Source: Polaribacter pacificus (GTDB taxonomy: Bacteria; Bacteroidota; Bacteroidia; Flavobacteriales; Flavobacteriaceae). From it: a DNA stretch of 64,000 bases. Location of the stretch: positions 2,604,001-2,668,000 of the forward strand of contig NZ_CP150664.1 of the NCBI RefSeq assembly GCF_038024035.1. Direction: 5' to 3'. Positions within the stretch are counted from its first letter, which is position 1, and each line of letters begins with the position of its first letter. Below the pieces are notes generated by a model, which searched no databases, was not told the DNA's origin, and saw nothing but the letters and a program-made list of their open reading frames with translations. Made by a program: the position numbers and the translations under genes. Below are positions 42,441 to 51,439 of the stretch, piece after piece.

Positions 42441-43748
42441 TCAAACTTTTGAAGCTAATTCTAGTAAAATTGTACAGGCAATAGCTCCGATGGTTCCAAT
42501 TGCATATCCAAAAACAGCCAATAAGACTCCAACGGTTGCTAAAGAAGGATGAAAAGCTTGAGCAACAATAGGTGCTGAAGCCGCACCTCCAACATTAGCC
42601 TGGCTTCCTACTGCTAAGAAAAAGTATGGTGCTCTAATTAACTTGGCTACCAAAATAAGCAAACCTGCATGGATGGTCATCCAAACAATACCAATAGCAA
42701 TTAAACCGACATTGTCAAAAATCATTAACAAATCCATTTTCATTCCAATAGAGGCAACAAGCACATAAATAAAAACACTTCCTAGTTTACTAGCACCAGC
42801 ACCTTCGTAGTTTCTTGCTTTAGTGTATGATAATAGTATGGCAACAATTGTAGAAATACTAATCAACCAAAAGAATTGAGAATCTAAAAAGGTAAACATG
42901 TTTTTTAAGGATTGGGATTCAATCCCTTGAACTAGGTTTCCAAAAAAACTACTTAAATAACTGGCAGCAAAATGCCCAAAACCAACCGTCCCAAAAGCGA
43001 TGGCTAACATAATCATAAGATCTGTTAAAGATGGGTTTCTTTTTACTTTTTGTGTAAACTGGGTTACTTTATCTTTTAAATCTTCTATGGCAGAGGTGTC
43101 TGCTTTTAGCCACTTGTTTATTTTATCTTTTTTACCGATTCCTATTAATAAAATGGCCATCCAAATATTGGCTACTACAATATCAACAAAGACCATTCCT
43201 CCGTATTTAGCCGGATTGTATTTGTAAATCTCAAGCATTGCTGTTTGATTAGCTCCTCCGCCAATCCAACTTCCTGCGAGGGTAGAAAGCCCACGCCACA
43301 CCGCATCAAAATCTGCACCTCCAACAGTTTCTGGAGAAACCGCAGAGATTAACAGGATTGCAATTGGACCTCCAATTATGATCCCCACCGTACCTGTAAA
43401 AAACATAATCAAAGCCTTTGAACCCAAATTAAAAATGGCTTTAAGGTCTATGCTCAGTGTCATAAGGACCAATGCAGCTGGTAATAAAAATCGGCTAGAT
43501 ACATAATACAATTGTGATGAGCTTTTGGTAATTTCTCCTGTAGCAGATACCTGTTCCCATTCTGGAGAAATGATCCCTAGGGTCGTAAAGATTGCAGGGA
43601 TAAAGTAGGCCATAAACAATCCGGGTACGATTTTATAAAATTTTGGCCAAAACCCTGTAGCTTTAGATTCTGTGTAAAAGACAAAGCCAAGCGAAATCAT
43701 TAAAATTCCAAAAACAATGGCATCATTGGTAAATATTGGTTCAGTCAT
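42441..43748 (-). CDS. DUF819 family membrane protein
   Basis: 435 residues, about ten transmembrane helices in two halves separated by a cytoplasmic loop near residue 215. 'GSWIGGGANQTAML' and 'GSQANVGGAASAPIVAQAFHPSLATVGVL' (in part) are the conserved DUF819 (YjcL-like) motifs; the fold suggests a secondary transporter. Substrate unknown. Same strand as, and upstream of, the DUF4369 gene. Confidence 0.9.
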   Translation of the reverse strand: MTEPIFTNDAIVFGILMISLGFVFYTESKATGFWPKFYKIVPGLFMAYFIPAIFTTLGIISPEWEQVSATGEITKSSSQLYYVSSRFLLPAALVLMTLSIDLKAIFNLGSKALIMFFTGTVGIIIGGPIAILLISAVSPETVGGADFDAVWRGLSTLAGSWIGGGANQTAMLEIYKYNPAKYGGMVFVDIVVANIWMAILLIGIGKKDKINKWLKADTSAIEDLKDKVTQFTQKVKRNPSLTDLMIMLAIAFGTVGFGHFAASYLSSFFGNLVQGIESQSLKNMFTFLDSQFFWLISISTIVAILLSYTKARNYEGAGASKLGSVFIYVLVASIGMKMDLLMIFDNVGLIAIGIVWMTIHAGLLILVAKLIRAPYFFLAVGSQANVGGAASAPIVAQAFHPSLATVGVLLAVFGYAIGTIGAIACTILLELASKV

Positions 43749-43790
43749 GTTGTAGTTAGTTTTTCGCTAAAGTATCAAAATTCTAGGCAT

Positions 43791-43824
43791 AAAAAAAGCG
43801 AAGCTGTTAGGCTTCGCTTTTTTT
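43791..43824. terminator. Terminator between the BNR-repeat and DUF819 genes
   Basis: AGCGAAGC (43797-43804) pairs with GCTTCGCT (43811-43818), flanked by seven A and nine T. It directly follows the BNR gene stop on the minus strand. Confidence 0.9.
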
Positions 43825-46800
43825 TTAATTGATATAGAAACTTTTGGTTTCTTTAAAATCAGATGTTTTGACCTTTTCTAATTGTTGTCGATAGGTTTTC
43901 CAATCTGTGCTAAAGAAACTATTTGCTTTTTGTAAAGCAGCTTTTAAGGCTGTTTTAAAGTTGTTCATTGCTATGGTTTCTGTTTTTGTAATTGGACCAT
44001 AACGAGAAACTAACGGAGATCTTGAAGAACTTAACTGATTGTTTATAGTAACTTCTGGAGTTCTGGTGATACCTTGTCTACGATCTATTGTTCCTAGGTA
44101 TGAGTTAATCATTTTGTCTAATTTCTTAGAAATGTCTTTAGATGCTTTGATTTCATTTTTAAATTTTTTCGCATCATTTGCTGCAAGACTCTTAGCATAG
44201 GCATCAGCAATGCTTTTGCTCTCTACTAATTGATACACAACATTAGCAATTAACTCACCATCTTTTTCTAATTGTTTGCTTAAATCATAACGTGTATTAA
44301 TATCAGCTAAGGTTAATGACAATCTTGGGTCAAAAGAAACAGTGATGTTTTGTTCTGAAACTTGGTTTCCAAAGCTCATTTTTAATCTATAGGTACCTGG
44401 TTTTACAGAAACACCTCCAGATTCTCTTGTTGATCTTCTCAAAGACCGTGAAGCTCTAGCAACTCCTTTTTCATCCATTCTCCAGTACATTTTATGCACA
44501 CCATTTTCTTTTGGTGCTTTTTGTTTTAGAGTTCTGATTAAACGAGTACCATCATATATATTTAAATAAATAGAATCCCATTTGATAGCATTTTTAGCCT
44601 CTTTTTTAGCTTCTTCTGGTTTGTTGATATAATAAGAAATGATTGCTCCACCTCTTCGGTTTTCACCTTGGTATAAAGCATCAGCTCCAAAACGACTTCC
44701 AGTTGGTTGAATCGTTTTTGCAAAATAAGCAGTAGGTGGGGTAAACAATTCTAAATTTTTAGAAAGGTTCTTTTTATTACCTGCTAATGCTCTTAAAGGT
44801 TTAATGTCGTCTAGGATCCAAGCGGCTCTACCAAAAGTAGCAATCACTAAGTCATGTTCTCTAGGGTGAATTACTAAATCTTTAACAGGAACAGTTGGGA
44901 AACCATTAGTCCATTTGGTCCATTTGTCACCAGCATCTAGAGATACGTATAAACCATCATCAGTTCCTAAGAACAATAAATTAGGATTTACGATATCTTC
45001 AACAATGCTTAAAGTATAGCTCTGAACATCATTTTCATCAACAATACGTGTCCAGGTTCTTCCGTAGTTTTTAGTTTTATATACATACGGTGTATAGTTA
45101 AAACGTCTGTAATCATTAGCTACTAATAAGGCTTCTCCTTTATTTTTATTAGATGCTTTTATTTGTGCTATCCAGCTTCCTTTAGGTAAGTCTTTTATGT
45201 TTTTTGCTACATTGGTCCAAGTTGCGCCTCCATTTTTTGTTACCTGTACGTTACCATCATCAGTTCCAACCCAAATAACATCTTTTTCTAAAGGTGTAGG
45301 TTCAATCACTAAAATAGTACAGTGATTTTCTGCTCCTGTTGCATCCATGGTTAATCCACCACTTTCACTTTGTTTAAGCTTTTCTGGGTCATTGGTTGTT
45401 AGGTCTGGAGAAATAATATCCCAGGTAAGTCCTTTATCGGTACTTTTATGTACAAACTGACTTCCAAAATATACTGTTGAATTGTCAAATTGATCTTGAC
45501 CTATTCCACTATTCCAGTTAAAACGCAATTGAACTTTTGGATTTGGGTGGGTAGGTTTTATAGAATAACTATAGCCAGTTTCCTTGTCATAACGAGCAAC
45601 AGAACCTTGTTGACTCATGGCGTATCCATAACGAGAATTGTCTTTGTCTGGTACCACATCAAAACCATCTCCAAAGGCTAGTTCTTGCCAGTATGAATTT
45701 CTAATTCCTTGAGCTTTCCAAACATAAGCTGGGCCACCCCAAGAACCATTATCTTGCATTCCTCCATATACATTATATGGATATTCATTATCTACATTTA
45801 TATGGTAAAATTGTGCTACAGGAATATTTTCTGCAAAGCGCCAGGTTTTACCGCCATCTCTTGTGATGTTTAATCCTCCATCATTTCCGTCCATCATAAA
45901 AGAACCATCTTTTGGGTGAATCCACCAAGCGTGATGGTCAGGATGCACGCCGTTGTTAGCTCCATAAGCAGGCATTAATTGAGAAAAGTTTTTACCACCG
46001 TCATTAGAGACATTTACATAGGTAAAGATTGAATACAATCTGTTCTCATTTTGTGGGTCTACATAGATTTCAGAATAGTAAAATGGACGAGTTCCGATAC
46101 TTGTTTTGTCATTTATTTTTCTCCATGAAAAACCACCATCAGTACTTTTGTAAAGCGCGTTCTTTTTTGCTTCTACCAATGCGTACACAATTTCTGGATT
46201 GCTAGGTGCAATTGCAACACCGATTCTTCCTAATTCTCCTTTTGGGAATCCTTCTTTTTCTGTTACTTTTTTCCAGTTTTCACCACCGTCATGGGTAATA
46301 TACATTCCACTTCCTTCACCACCAGATTTAAAAAACCAAGGATCGCGTTTGTGCTCCCACATGGCAGCGATTAACTTATTGGGATTTGCAGGGTCCATGA
46401 CCAAATCTGCAGCACCAGTTTTGTTGTTGTTAAATAAAATTTGTTTCCAAGTCTTACCACCGTCAATAGTTTTGTAAACACCTCTTTCTGAGTGTTCTCC
46501 CCAAGGTGATCCTATAGCAGCAGCATATACAATGTCTGGATTTGTTGGGTCAATTACTACTCGATGAATATGACGGGTTTTTTCTAAGCCCATCAATTTC
46601 CAAGTTTTACCAGCATCGATAGATTTGTAGATTCCAAATCCACCATTTAAACTGTTTCTTGGATTTCCTTCTCCGGTACCCACCCAGATAACACTTGGGT
46701 TTGACTGCTGAATTTTAACAGCACCAATAGAGGCAGTGGTTTCGTTATCAAAAATTGGTTCCCAGCTAATTCCTGCTGAGGTAGATTTCCACAAACCACC

Positions 46801-46986
46801 AGATGCAGTACCTACATACATAATGTTTGTGTTGTTTTCGACCACATCAATTGACGTGACACGGCCACTCATTCCACCAGGACCAATGCTTCTTGGTTTC
46901 ATGTTTTTAACCATGTCCATTGAAAACTCTTGAGAGAACAAGAAAGGGCTTATTAATAAAAATAAAATTGAAAATAATTTTTTCAT
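43825..46986 (-). CDS. Secreted BNR/sortilin-like beta-propeller protein
   Basis: 1053 residues. Signal peptide 'LFSILFLLISPFLFSQE'. Residues 30 to about 760 are a ten-bladed type propeller built of BNR/Asp-box repeats (S/T-x-D-x-G-x-T-W: 'STDGGFSW', 'SIDAGKTWKLM', 'TIDGGKTW', 'THDGGENW', 'TRDGGKTW', 'STDKGLTW', 'TKNGGATW', 'SLDAGDKW'), as in VPS10/sortilin-like 'glycosyl hydrolases'. The C-terminal 290 residues hold a beta domain and charged helices. No catalytic site is clear. Large proteins of this sort are common in marine Bacteroidota and are thought to act on extracellular substrates. Monocistronic. Confidence 0.9.
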   Translation of the reverse strand: MKKLFSILFLLISPFLFSQEFSMDMVKNMKPRSIGPGGMSGRVTSIDVVENNTNIMYVGTASGGLWKSTSAGISWEPIFDNETTASIGAVKIQQSNPSVIWVGTGEGNPRNSLNGGFGIYKSIDAGKTWKLMGLEKTRHIHRVVIDPTNPDIVYAAAIGSPWGEHSERGVYKTIDGGKTWKQILFNNNKTGAADLVMDPANPNKLIAAMWEHKRDPWFFKSGGEGSGMYITHDGGENWKKVTEKEGFPKGELGRIGVAIAPSNPEIVYALVEAKKNALYKSTDGGFSWRKINDKTSIGTRPFYYSEIYVDPQNENRLYSIFTYVNVSNDGGKNFSQLMPAYGANNGVHPDHHAWWIHPKDGSFMMDGNDGGLNITRDGGKTWRFAENIPVAQFYHINVDNEYPYNVYGGMQDNGSWGGPAYVWKAQGIRNSYWQELAFGDGFDVVPDKDNSRYGYAMSQQGSVARYDKETGYSYSIKPTHPNPKVQLRFNWNSGIGQDQFDNSTVYFGSQFVHKSTDKGLTWDIISPDLTTNDPEKLKQSESGGLTMDATGAENHCTILVIEPTPLEKDVIWVGTDDGNVQVTKNGGATWTNVAKNIKDLPKGSWIAQIKASNKNKGEALLVANDYRRFNYTPYVYKTKNYGRTWTRIVDENDVQSYTLSIVEDIVNPNLLFLGTDDGLYVSLDAGDKWTKWTNGFPTVPVKDLVIHPREHDLVIATFGRAAWILDDIKPLRALAGNKKNLSKNLELFTPPTAYFAKTIQPTGSRFGADALYQGENRRGGAIISYYINKPEEAKKEAKNAIKWDSIYLNIYDGTRLIRTLKQKAPKENGVHKMYWRMDEKGVARASRSLRRSTRESGGVSVKPGTYRLKMSFGNQVSEQNITVSFDPRLSLTLADINTRYDLSKQLEKDGELIANVVYQLVESKSIADAYAKSLAANDAKKFKNEIKASKDISKKLDKMINSYLGTIDRRQGITRTPEVTINNQLSSSRSPLVSRYGPITKTETIAMNNFKTALKAALQKANSFFSTDWKTYRQQLEKVKTSDFKETKSFYIN

Positions 46987-47061
46987 GAGGTTTAGATTAG
47001 TTGTTGAGGGTTGAAAGTTACAAATTAATCAAAGAAAAAATATCTTAAAAAAATGTTAACA

Positions 47062-47100
47062 AGAAAAAAGCGAGCATATTTTATGACTCGCTTTTCTTTT
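47062..47100. terminator. Terminator after the unrecognised secreted protein gene
   Basis: AAAAGCGAG (47066-47074) pairs with CTCGCTTTT (47087-47095), with A-rich and T-rich flanks on each side. Confidence 0.82.
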
Positions 47101-47123
47101 ACATGATTACTGTAGGGTTTTTA

Positions 47124-47576
47124 TTATTCATAAAACACAGGGTATACTTTTCGCATAATGTATTTATTTTTATTTACTGGTTCAATAAAATAAATAGTAA
47201 AATTAAATAATAGTTTTTCTGTTTTTAATAGTTGTTCTCTTCTTTTAACATAAGTTAAAGATTCTAAAACTTTTTTACTAATTAATTTATCTTCTGTTCT
47301 GTAAAAAACAAATTCATAACTATCTCTTTCATAAACATAATAGTTGTATTTAGTGTCTGCTACCCAAATTTTATTTTTTATAATTGGTGTATTATTTTTT
47401 TTAATTTTCTTCTTTTCAGTGAAAAAGAACTGATAATGATTTGGGCTACCTTTTTTGTTTTCAATTTTTTTTATAAGAGTATCTTTTTTATCAATCAATA
47501 AATAAACAGTATCTCTAGATTGGGAGTATGAAAATATCGAAAATAGAAATGTAGTAATTATAAAAAAGCTTTTCAT
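47124..47576 (-). CDS. Unrecognised small secreted protein
   Basis: 150 residues, no family recognised. An N-terminal signal peptide, 'FFIITTFLFSIFSYSQSRD', is followed by a Lys/Tyr-rich, probably beta-structured mature part ('YHYQFF'-like 'NHYQFFFTEKKK', 'KYNYYVYERDSYEFVFYR'). The coding sequence is visibly more AT-rich than its neighbours. It is bounded by two GCGAG-type terminators, so it is a single-gene unit, possibly a recent acquisition or lineage-specific gene. Confidence 0.65.
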   Translation of the reverse strand: MKSFFIITTFLFSIFSYSQSRDTVYLLIDKKDTLIKKIENKKGSPNHYQFFFTEKKKIKKNNTPIIKNKIWVADTKYNYYVYERDSYEFVFYRTEDKLISKKVLESLTYVKRREQLLKTEKLLFNFTIYFIEPVNKNKYIMRKVYPVFYE

Positions 47577-47613
47577 CTTGTTTTTTAAAAATAGTTTATG
47601 CCAAAACTATTCC

Positions 47614-47647
47614 AAAAAAAAAGCGAAGAATTTTATTCCTCGCTTTT
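47614..47647 (-). terminator. Terminator overlapping the end of the ribbon-helix-helix gene
   Basis: AAAAGCGA-AGAAT pairs with ATTCC-TCGCTTTT with one mismatch. On the minus strand it is followed by a run of T, and the last codons of the gene lie in the stem. Confidence 0.75.
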
Positions 47648-47800
47648 GTTTTTAGGTTCTCTTTTAGCTTCTTTAAGACTTTGCATGAGCATCCATTCTA
47701 TCTGACCATTGGTTGATCGAAATTCATCGGAAGCCCATTTTTCAATAGCCTTAATCATATCTTCATTTATTCTAAGTGCAAAAGCTTTCTTTTTTGCCAT
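47633..47800 (-). CDS. Arc-like ribbon-helix-helix protein
   Basis: 55 residues, too short for ordinary gene calling. It begins 'MAKKKAFALRINEDMIKAIE', continues 'KWASDEFRSTNGQIEWMLMQ' and ends in a charged tail. This is the ribbon ('AFALRIN') and two helices of an Arc/MetJ-fold DNA-binding protein; 'FRSTNGQIEWML' is the helix-B signature of this small family in Bacteroidota. No toxin gene is next to it. Its start lies four bases after the stop of the alpha/beta hydrolase gene, so it is the last gene of the SPFH operon and may regulate it. Confidence 0.82.
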   Translation of the reverse strand: MAKKKAFALRINEDMIKAIEKWASDEFRSTNGQIEWMLMQSLKEAKREPKNKSEE

Positions 47801-47804
47801 CTGT

Positions 47805-48725
47805 CTATTTTTTTATAAAAGCAACAATCGTTTCTATCAATTCTTTGGATAAAGGGTAAGCAGCAGAATAATATGATTTCAGATTGTCTGCATCCTCTGT
47901 GATTTCTTTTAGCACGTGGTTCATATTTTCTACATATACCAAACTAGCATTGCTTTTTGAGTTGTGTAATTGTTGCGCATCCTCGGCAACTACCTGTAGG
48001 TCCTTTGTTCCTTGCAATATAAGGGTGGGGATCTTTATTTTTTTTATTTCTTCGGATGGGTTAAATACTGCCCATGAGTTTAAGAATGCAAAATTTTGTT
48101 TTGCAAAAACAGTCATTAAAAATGGATTTACGGTTTTTATGGTTCCGGTTTCTTTTAGTTCTTTAAAATGTTTTGCAGCATAAGTACCTAAATTAGCATT
48201 CTGCTTTGAAATTTGTTTGATCATGGTTTGATCTATAGATTCACCAGGGCCAGCAATAGAAATAAATCCATCTGTATTTTCTGAAGCAAGCATGGCAACT
48301 AATGAACCTTGACTGTGTCCGATTAAAATAATTTTTGTAAACCGAGGATCTTTTTTAAAGTGCTGCACTACTTTTTTAGCATCATTAACAAAGTCAGTAA
48401 AAAGTACTGCGCTTAAAAACCTCATATTTTCTTTACTAGCTGTTCTCTTGTCATAGCTAAAAAAAGCCAAGTCTTCTTGGTTGATTGCCTCTCTAAATTG
48501 TTGGATGTAATTGGCTTTAATAACAGGTAGTTGGTTTCCGTTTCTATCAACATTTCCAGAACCATGGATCCAAATAATTAAAGGTGTACCAGTTTTTGTA
48601 TAGCTTAAAGTTCCCGGTAAAATGATTGAATCATTTTGTAACACAAGTTCTTCGCTAGTGATGGCTTTTTGTCCAAAACTGTAGCAGCAAACAAAGAGTA
48701 AAAAAAGTAGTAGTTTAGTTTTCAT
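47805..48725 (-). CDS. Secreted alpha/beta hydrolase
   Basis: 306 residues. Signal peptide 'KLLLFLLFVCCYSFGQK'. An alpha/beta-hydrolase core with the oxyanion 'WIHGSGNVDRNG' near residue 52, nucleophile Ser in 'LIGHSQGSLVA' near residue 140, acid in 'ILQGTKDLQV' and His in 'ENMNHVLKE'. It resembles 'dienelactone-hydrolase/peptidase S9-like' secreted esterases of flavobacteria. The substrate is unknown. It overlaps the upstream PH-like gene by 11 bases and precedes the ribbon-helix-helix gene by four. Confidence 0.88.
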   Translation of the reverse strand: MKTKLLLFLLFVCCYSFGQKAITSEELVLQNDSIILPGTLSYTKTGTPLIIWIHGSGNVDRNGNQLPVIKANYIQQFREAINQEDLAFFSYDKRTASKENMRFLSAVLFTDFVNDAKKVVQHFKKDPRFTKIILIGHSQGSLVAMLASENTDGFISIAGPGESIDQTMIKQISKQNANLGTYAAKHFKELKETGTIKTVNPFLMTVFAKQNFAFLNSWAVFNPSEEIKKIKIPTLILQGTKDLQVVAEDAQQLHNSKSNASLVYVENMNHVLKEITEDADNLKSYYSAAYPLSKELIETIVAFIKK

Positions 48726-49227
48726 TATTTTCAGTTCTGTTTATATATTGTGTCAACACCCGTCTAGCATCTTGTTCATTTTGGGTGCCTATCAGTATCT
48801 TTTTTCCGTCTTTAAGTACCAATTGGATCCCTATATTACCACTCACAGTAATTGATTTCCCTCTGCTTCTGTTCCAAAGCGCTACGCTCTTTAAGCCCCA
48901 GCCTCCATATTCAGTAATGGCATCGTATTTTCTAATTTGAGCAGTTTGTATTTGATTCCATGAAATCAGTTTTAGAGAAAAATGAAAAGGAACAAATTGA
49001 TAATACACTCCTTTTTCATCAATTCTGGTTTTTAATTTACAGAAAAAAATAAACGAAGTAAGAGCAAGCATAAGGCCAATGGTTCCGATAAATTCTGATG
49101 TTTCTACACTGATATTTTTGTCTAAATATTTTTTTATTACAATAATAAGAGGGACAATTGTACTGATAATAATCAGGGCAATCAACCAACTTTGTGAGAA
49201 CCGTTGTTCCTCTTTAAATACTTTCAT
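48715..49227 (-). CDS. Two-helix membrane protein with a PH-like domain
   Basis: 170 residues, no firm family name. Two transmembrane helices near the N-terminus (about 14-34 and 45-65), then a beta-rich domain of about 90 residues ('TRIDEKGVYYQFVPFHF', 'ISWNQIQTAQIRKY', 'QLVLKDGKKILIGTQN') like a bacterial PH domain, which lies on the cytoplasmic face of the membrane. It overlaps the downstream hydrolase by 11 bases and begins 14 bases after the DUF4177 gene. Confidence 0.75.
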   Translation of the reverse strand: MKVFKEEQRFSQSWLIALIIISTIVPLIIVIKKYLDKNISVETSEFIGTIGLMLALTSFIFFCKLKTRIDEKGVYYQFVPFHFSLKLISWNQIQTAQIRKYDAITEYGGWGLKSVALWNRSRGKSITVSGNIGIQLVLKDGKKILIGTQNEQDARRVLTQYINRTENNEN

Positions 49228-49241
49228 ATTGCTAAAGTAAT

Positions 49242-49400
49242 TTACCTATTTTTTTCTCTTTCTAGAATTATTCTGGCGCCTTGAGGAGCAATTTCAATAA
49301 GTCTCCACCCGCTACGAGCATATTCATTAAGAGTGTCTTCTAAGCGCTCATTGTTTTTTGTGAGCCCCATCTTCCAATTGACAACTTTGTATTCTTTCAT
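49242..49400 (-). CDS. DUF4177-like small protein
   Basis: 52 residues, cytoplasmic. It begins 'MKEYKVVNWKMGLTKNNERL' and contains 'LNEYARSGWRLIEI', the pattern of the DUF4177 family (a short beta-alpha-beta-beta unit, Y-K-V...G-W). Function unknown. It lies between the SPFH gene and the PH-like gene, 20 bases after a possible 36-residue membrane peptide gene. Confidence 0.78.
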   Translation of the reverse strand: MKEYKVVNWKMGLTKNNERLEDTLNEYARSGWRLIEIAPQGARIILEREKNR

Positions 49401-49420
49401 TTTATAAATATTAATTGAAC

Positions 49421-49531
49421 TTACATTCTTTTAAACGTCAGTGCGATAAAGATACCTGCACAAATAAGTGCAAGAATCAGTATCAGCAAGAGTAGTTTTG
49501 CCTTTTTATTTTTAATTTGAAACCCCAGCAT
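49421..49531 (-). CDS. Possible 36-residue membrane peptide
   Basis: A short frame starting ATG at 49531 encodes a basic N-terminus ('MLGFQIKNKKAK'), one hydrophobic helix of about 20 residues, and ends 'LTFKRM'. A single-pass small membrane protein is plausible from its position between two operon genes and its topology. There is no independent support, and an alternative 11-codon ATG frame overlaps its start. Confidence 0.4.
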   Translation of the reverse strand: MLGFQIKNKKAKLLLLILILALICAGIFIALTFKRM

Positions 49532-49616
49532 CTTTATAAGAATACATAATGGGTAAAAATCAAACTAAAGTTATGCAATAGATAACTGCTTAGTGTTATG
49601 AGTGCGATTGACATGA

Positions 49617-50477
49617 TTAATGACTTAAAGTTCCTGTATTTAAAACAGGAGAAGCATCTTTATCTCCACACAAAACAACCATTAAATTGCTTACCATTGC
49701 CGCTTTTCTTTCATCATCAAGTTCTACAATCTGCTTTTTGCTCAATTCATTTAAGGCCATTTCTACCATGCTAACAGCTCCTTCTACAATTTTGTGTCTA
49801 GCGGCTACAATAGCTGTTGCCTGCTGTCTTTTTAACATAGCATTTGCAATCTCTTGAGCGTACGCCAAGTAACCTATTCTAGCTTCTAAGACTTCAATAC
49901 CTGCAATAGATAAGCGCTCTTCAACTTCCTTTTCTAAGGCTTCACTAACTTCATTTACGCTAGAACGCAAAGTAATATCTTCTTCTGTTCCTTCATCGGC
50001 AAAATTGTCATAAGGATACATGCTTGCAAGTTTTCTAACAGCTGCATCGGTTTGCACACGAACAAAATTTTCATAATTATCAACATCAAAAGCAGCATTG
50101 TAAGTGTTGGTTACTCTCCAAACCAAAATGGTGCTGATCATAATAGGGTTTCCTAATTTGTCATTTACTTTTAAACGCTCACTATCAAAATTGCTAGCTC
50201 TTAAAGAGATAGTTCTTTTTCTATACAAAGGGTTGGCCCAGTACAAGCCATTCGATTTAACAGTCCCAATATATTTACCAAAGAGTAATAATACTGCAGA
50301 AGAATTTGGGTTAACTAAGATAAATCCAAACATTAGGATAAATCCGAGTGCAGTTGCAATTAGATAAATAGGTGTTTCATTCATAATAGATAAGATGATT
50401 CCTCCTACGAACATAGTCAATACTACAAAGAACATAAGGTATCCATTTGCTGGTTTAATGATTTTTTCTTCTGTCAT
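49617..50477 (-). CDS. SPFH (band 7/stomatin-like) domain membrane protein
   Basis: 286 residues. Two close N-terminal hydrophobic segments (about 10-55) anchor it in the membrane. The SPFH domain ('SSAVLLLFGKYIGTVKSNGLYWANPLYRK' region, in part 'FGKYIGTVKSNGLYW') runs to about 210, with 'EVLEARIGYLAYAQEIANAMLKRQQA' (in part) as the coiled-coil tail. Such proteins form oligomeric membrane microdomain scaffolds and often regulate proteases. It is the first gene of a minus-strand operon running to the ribbon-helix-helix gene. Confidence 0.9.
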   Translation of the reverse strand: MTEEKIIKPANGYLMFFVVLTMFVGGIILSIMNETPIYLIATALGFILMFGFILVNPNSSAVLLLFGKYIGTVKSNGLYWANPLYRKRTISLRASNFDSERLKVNDKLGNPIMISTILVWRVTNTYNAAFDVDNYENFVRVQTDAAVRKLASMYPYDNFADEGTEEDITLRSSVNEVSEALEKEVEERLSIAGIEVLEARIGYLAYAQEIANAMLKRQQATAIVAARHKIVEGAVSMVEMALNELSKKQIVELDDERKAAMVSNLMVVLCGDKDASPVLNTGTLSH

Positions 50478-50514
50478 GGTATGGTGTTTTTATAATGATA
50501 TTAAAATGATATCA

Positions 50515-50522
50515 CAAAGATA
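50515..50522 (-). promoter_or_regulatory. -7 element of the SPFH operon
   Basis: Minus strand TATCTTTG, an exact TAnnTTTG, 37 bases upstream of the SPFH ATG. A TTG lies 21 bases further upstream (50546-50544). Confidence 0.5.
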
Positions 50523-50602
50523 TATTTATTTTTTTGATATTTCCAAATATCTGCCCAATTATTTTTATAAATTAGCCGATTGTTATTACTAAGTAAGGAG
50601 AT

Positions 50603-51385
50603 ATGAAAAATTTATGTATTGGAGTGTTTGTGTTTTTATTTGTAAGTCAAACTGCATTTGCAAATGAGATTGATTGGGGAAACACTGGGCACAGAGCTAT
50701 AGGTCAGATTGCAGAAGCTCATTTGTCTAAAAAAATCAAAAGAAAAATTAAAGCATTGCTAGATGGGCAGAGCTTGGCAATGGTGTCTACCTTTGCAGAT
50801 GATATCAAATCAGATAGAAAATACAGCAATTTTTATACTTGGCATTATGTAAACTTAAATGATAATGATACCTATGAAAGTTCTGTGAAAAATCCTCAAG
50901 GAGATCTGGTTACAGGAATTGAAAAATGCAAACAAGTATTGCTTGATGACAAAGCTACTAAGGCAGATAAAGCTTTTTATTTAAAAATGTTAGTGCATTT
51001 AATTGGTGATCTACATCAGCCAATGCACGTTGGAAGATTAAGTGATAAAGGCGGGAATACCTTTCAAGTACAATGGTTTAATAACGGAACCAATATGCAC
51101 AGGATTTGGGATAGCCAAATGATTGATAGCTTTAATATGACCTATACAGAATTGGCTAGCAATACAGATGATTTAAATAAAAAACAAATTAAAGCGATAG
51201 CACAGGGTACGGTTGTGTCTTGGGTAAATGAGACCAAAGGTTTGGCACAAGAAGTATACGGATCTGCAAAAACAGGTGAAAAACTTGGATATCGCTATAT
51301 GTATGATCACTTTGCAACTGTTAGATCACAGCTTCAAAAAGGAGGGATCCGATTGGCAAAAGTGTTAGAAGAAGTTTTGAGATAG
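50603..51385 (+). CDS. Secreted S1/P1-type nuclease
   Basis: 260 residues. Signal peptide 'CIGVFVFLFVSQTAFANE'. The mature N-terminal 'WGNTGHRAIGQIAEAHL' (Trp and His of the tri-zinc site), 'WHYVNL', 'HLIGDLHQPMHVGR' with 'DKGGNTF', and 'HRIWDSQMI' are the conserved zinc-ligand blocks of S1/P1 nucleases. It should cut ssDNA/RNA outside the cytoplasm, for example for nucleotide and phosphate scavenging. Shares a terminator with convergent tsaD. Confidence 0.95.
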   Translation: MKNLCIGVFVFLFVSQTAFANEIDWGNTGHRAIGQIAEAHLSKKIKRKIKALLDGQSLAMVSTFADDIKSDRKYSNFYTWHYVNLNDNDTYESSVKNPQGDLVTGIEKCKQVLLDDKATKADKAFYLKMLVHLIGDLHQPMHVGRLSDKGGNTFQVQWFNNGTNMHRIWDSQMIDSFNMTYTELASNTDDLNKKQIKAIAQGTVVSWVNETKGLAQEVYGSAKTGEKLGYRYMYDHFATVRSQLQKGGIRLAKVLEEVLR

Positions 51386-51404
51386 GAGTTTGTAAAAAAA
51401 AAAC

Positions 51405-51439
51405 AAAACCTCTCTAGCGCTGCTCTGAGAGGTTTTTTT
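51405..51439. terminator. Bidirectional terminator between the nuclease gene and tsaD
   Basis: AAAACCTCTC (51405-51414) pairs with GAGAGGTTTT (51427-51436) around a 12-base loop, flanked by A-rich and T-rich runs. Confidence 0.9.

Noticed and set aside
43825..46986. Beta-propeller protein as an active glycoside hydrolase
   Set aside because: The BNR/Asp-box repeats are structural; I see no catalytic triad of sialidase type, so the enzyme label is not used.
47633..47800. Toxin-antitoxin pair based on the ribbon-helix-helix protein
   Set aside because: No RelE-, PIN- or other toxin-like gene is adjacent; the neighbouring gene is a secreted hydrolase and the terminator follows at once.
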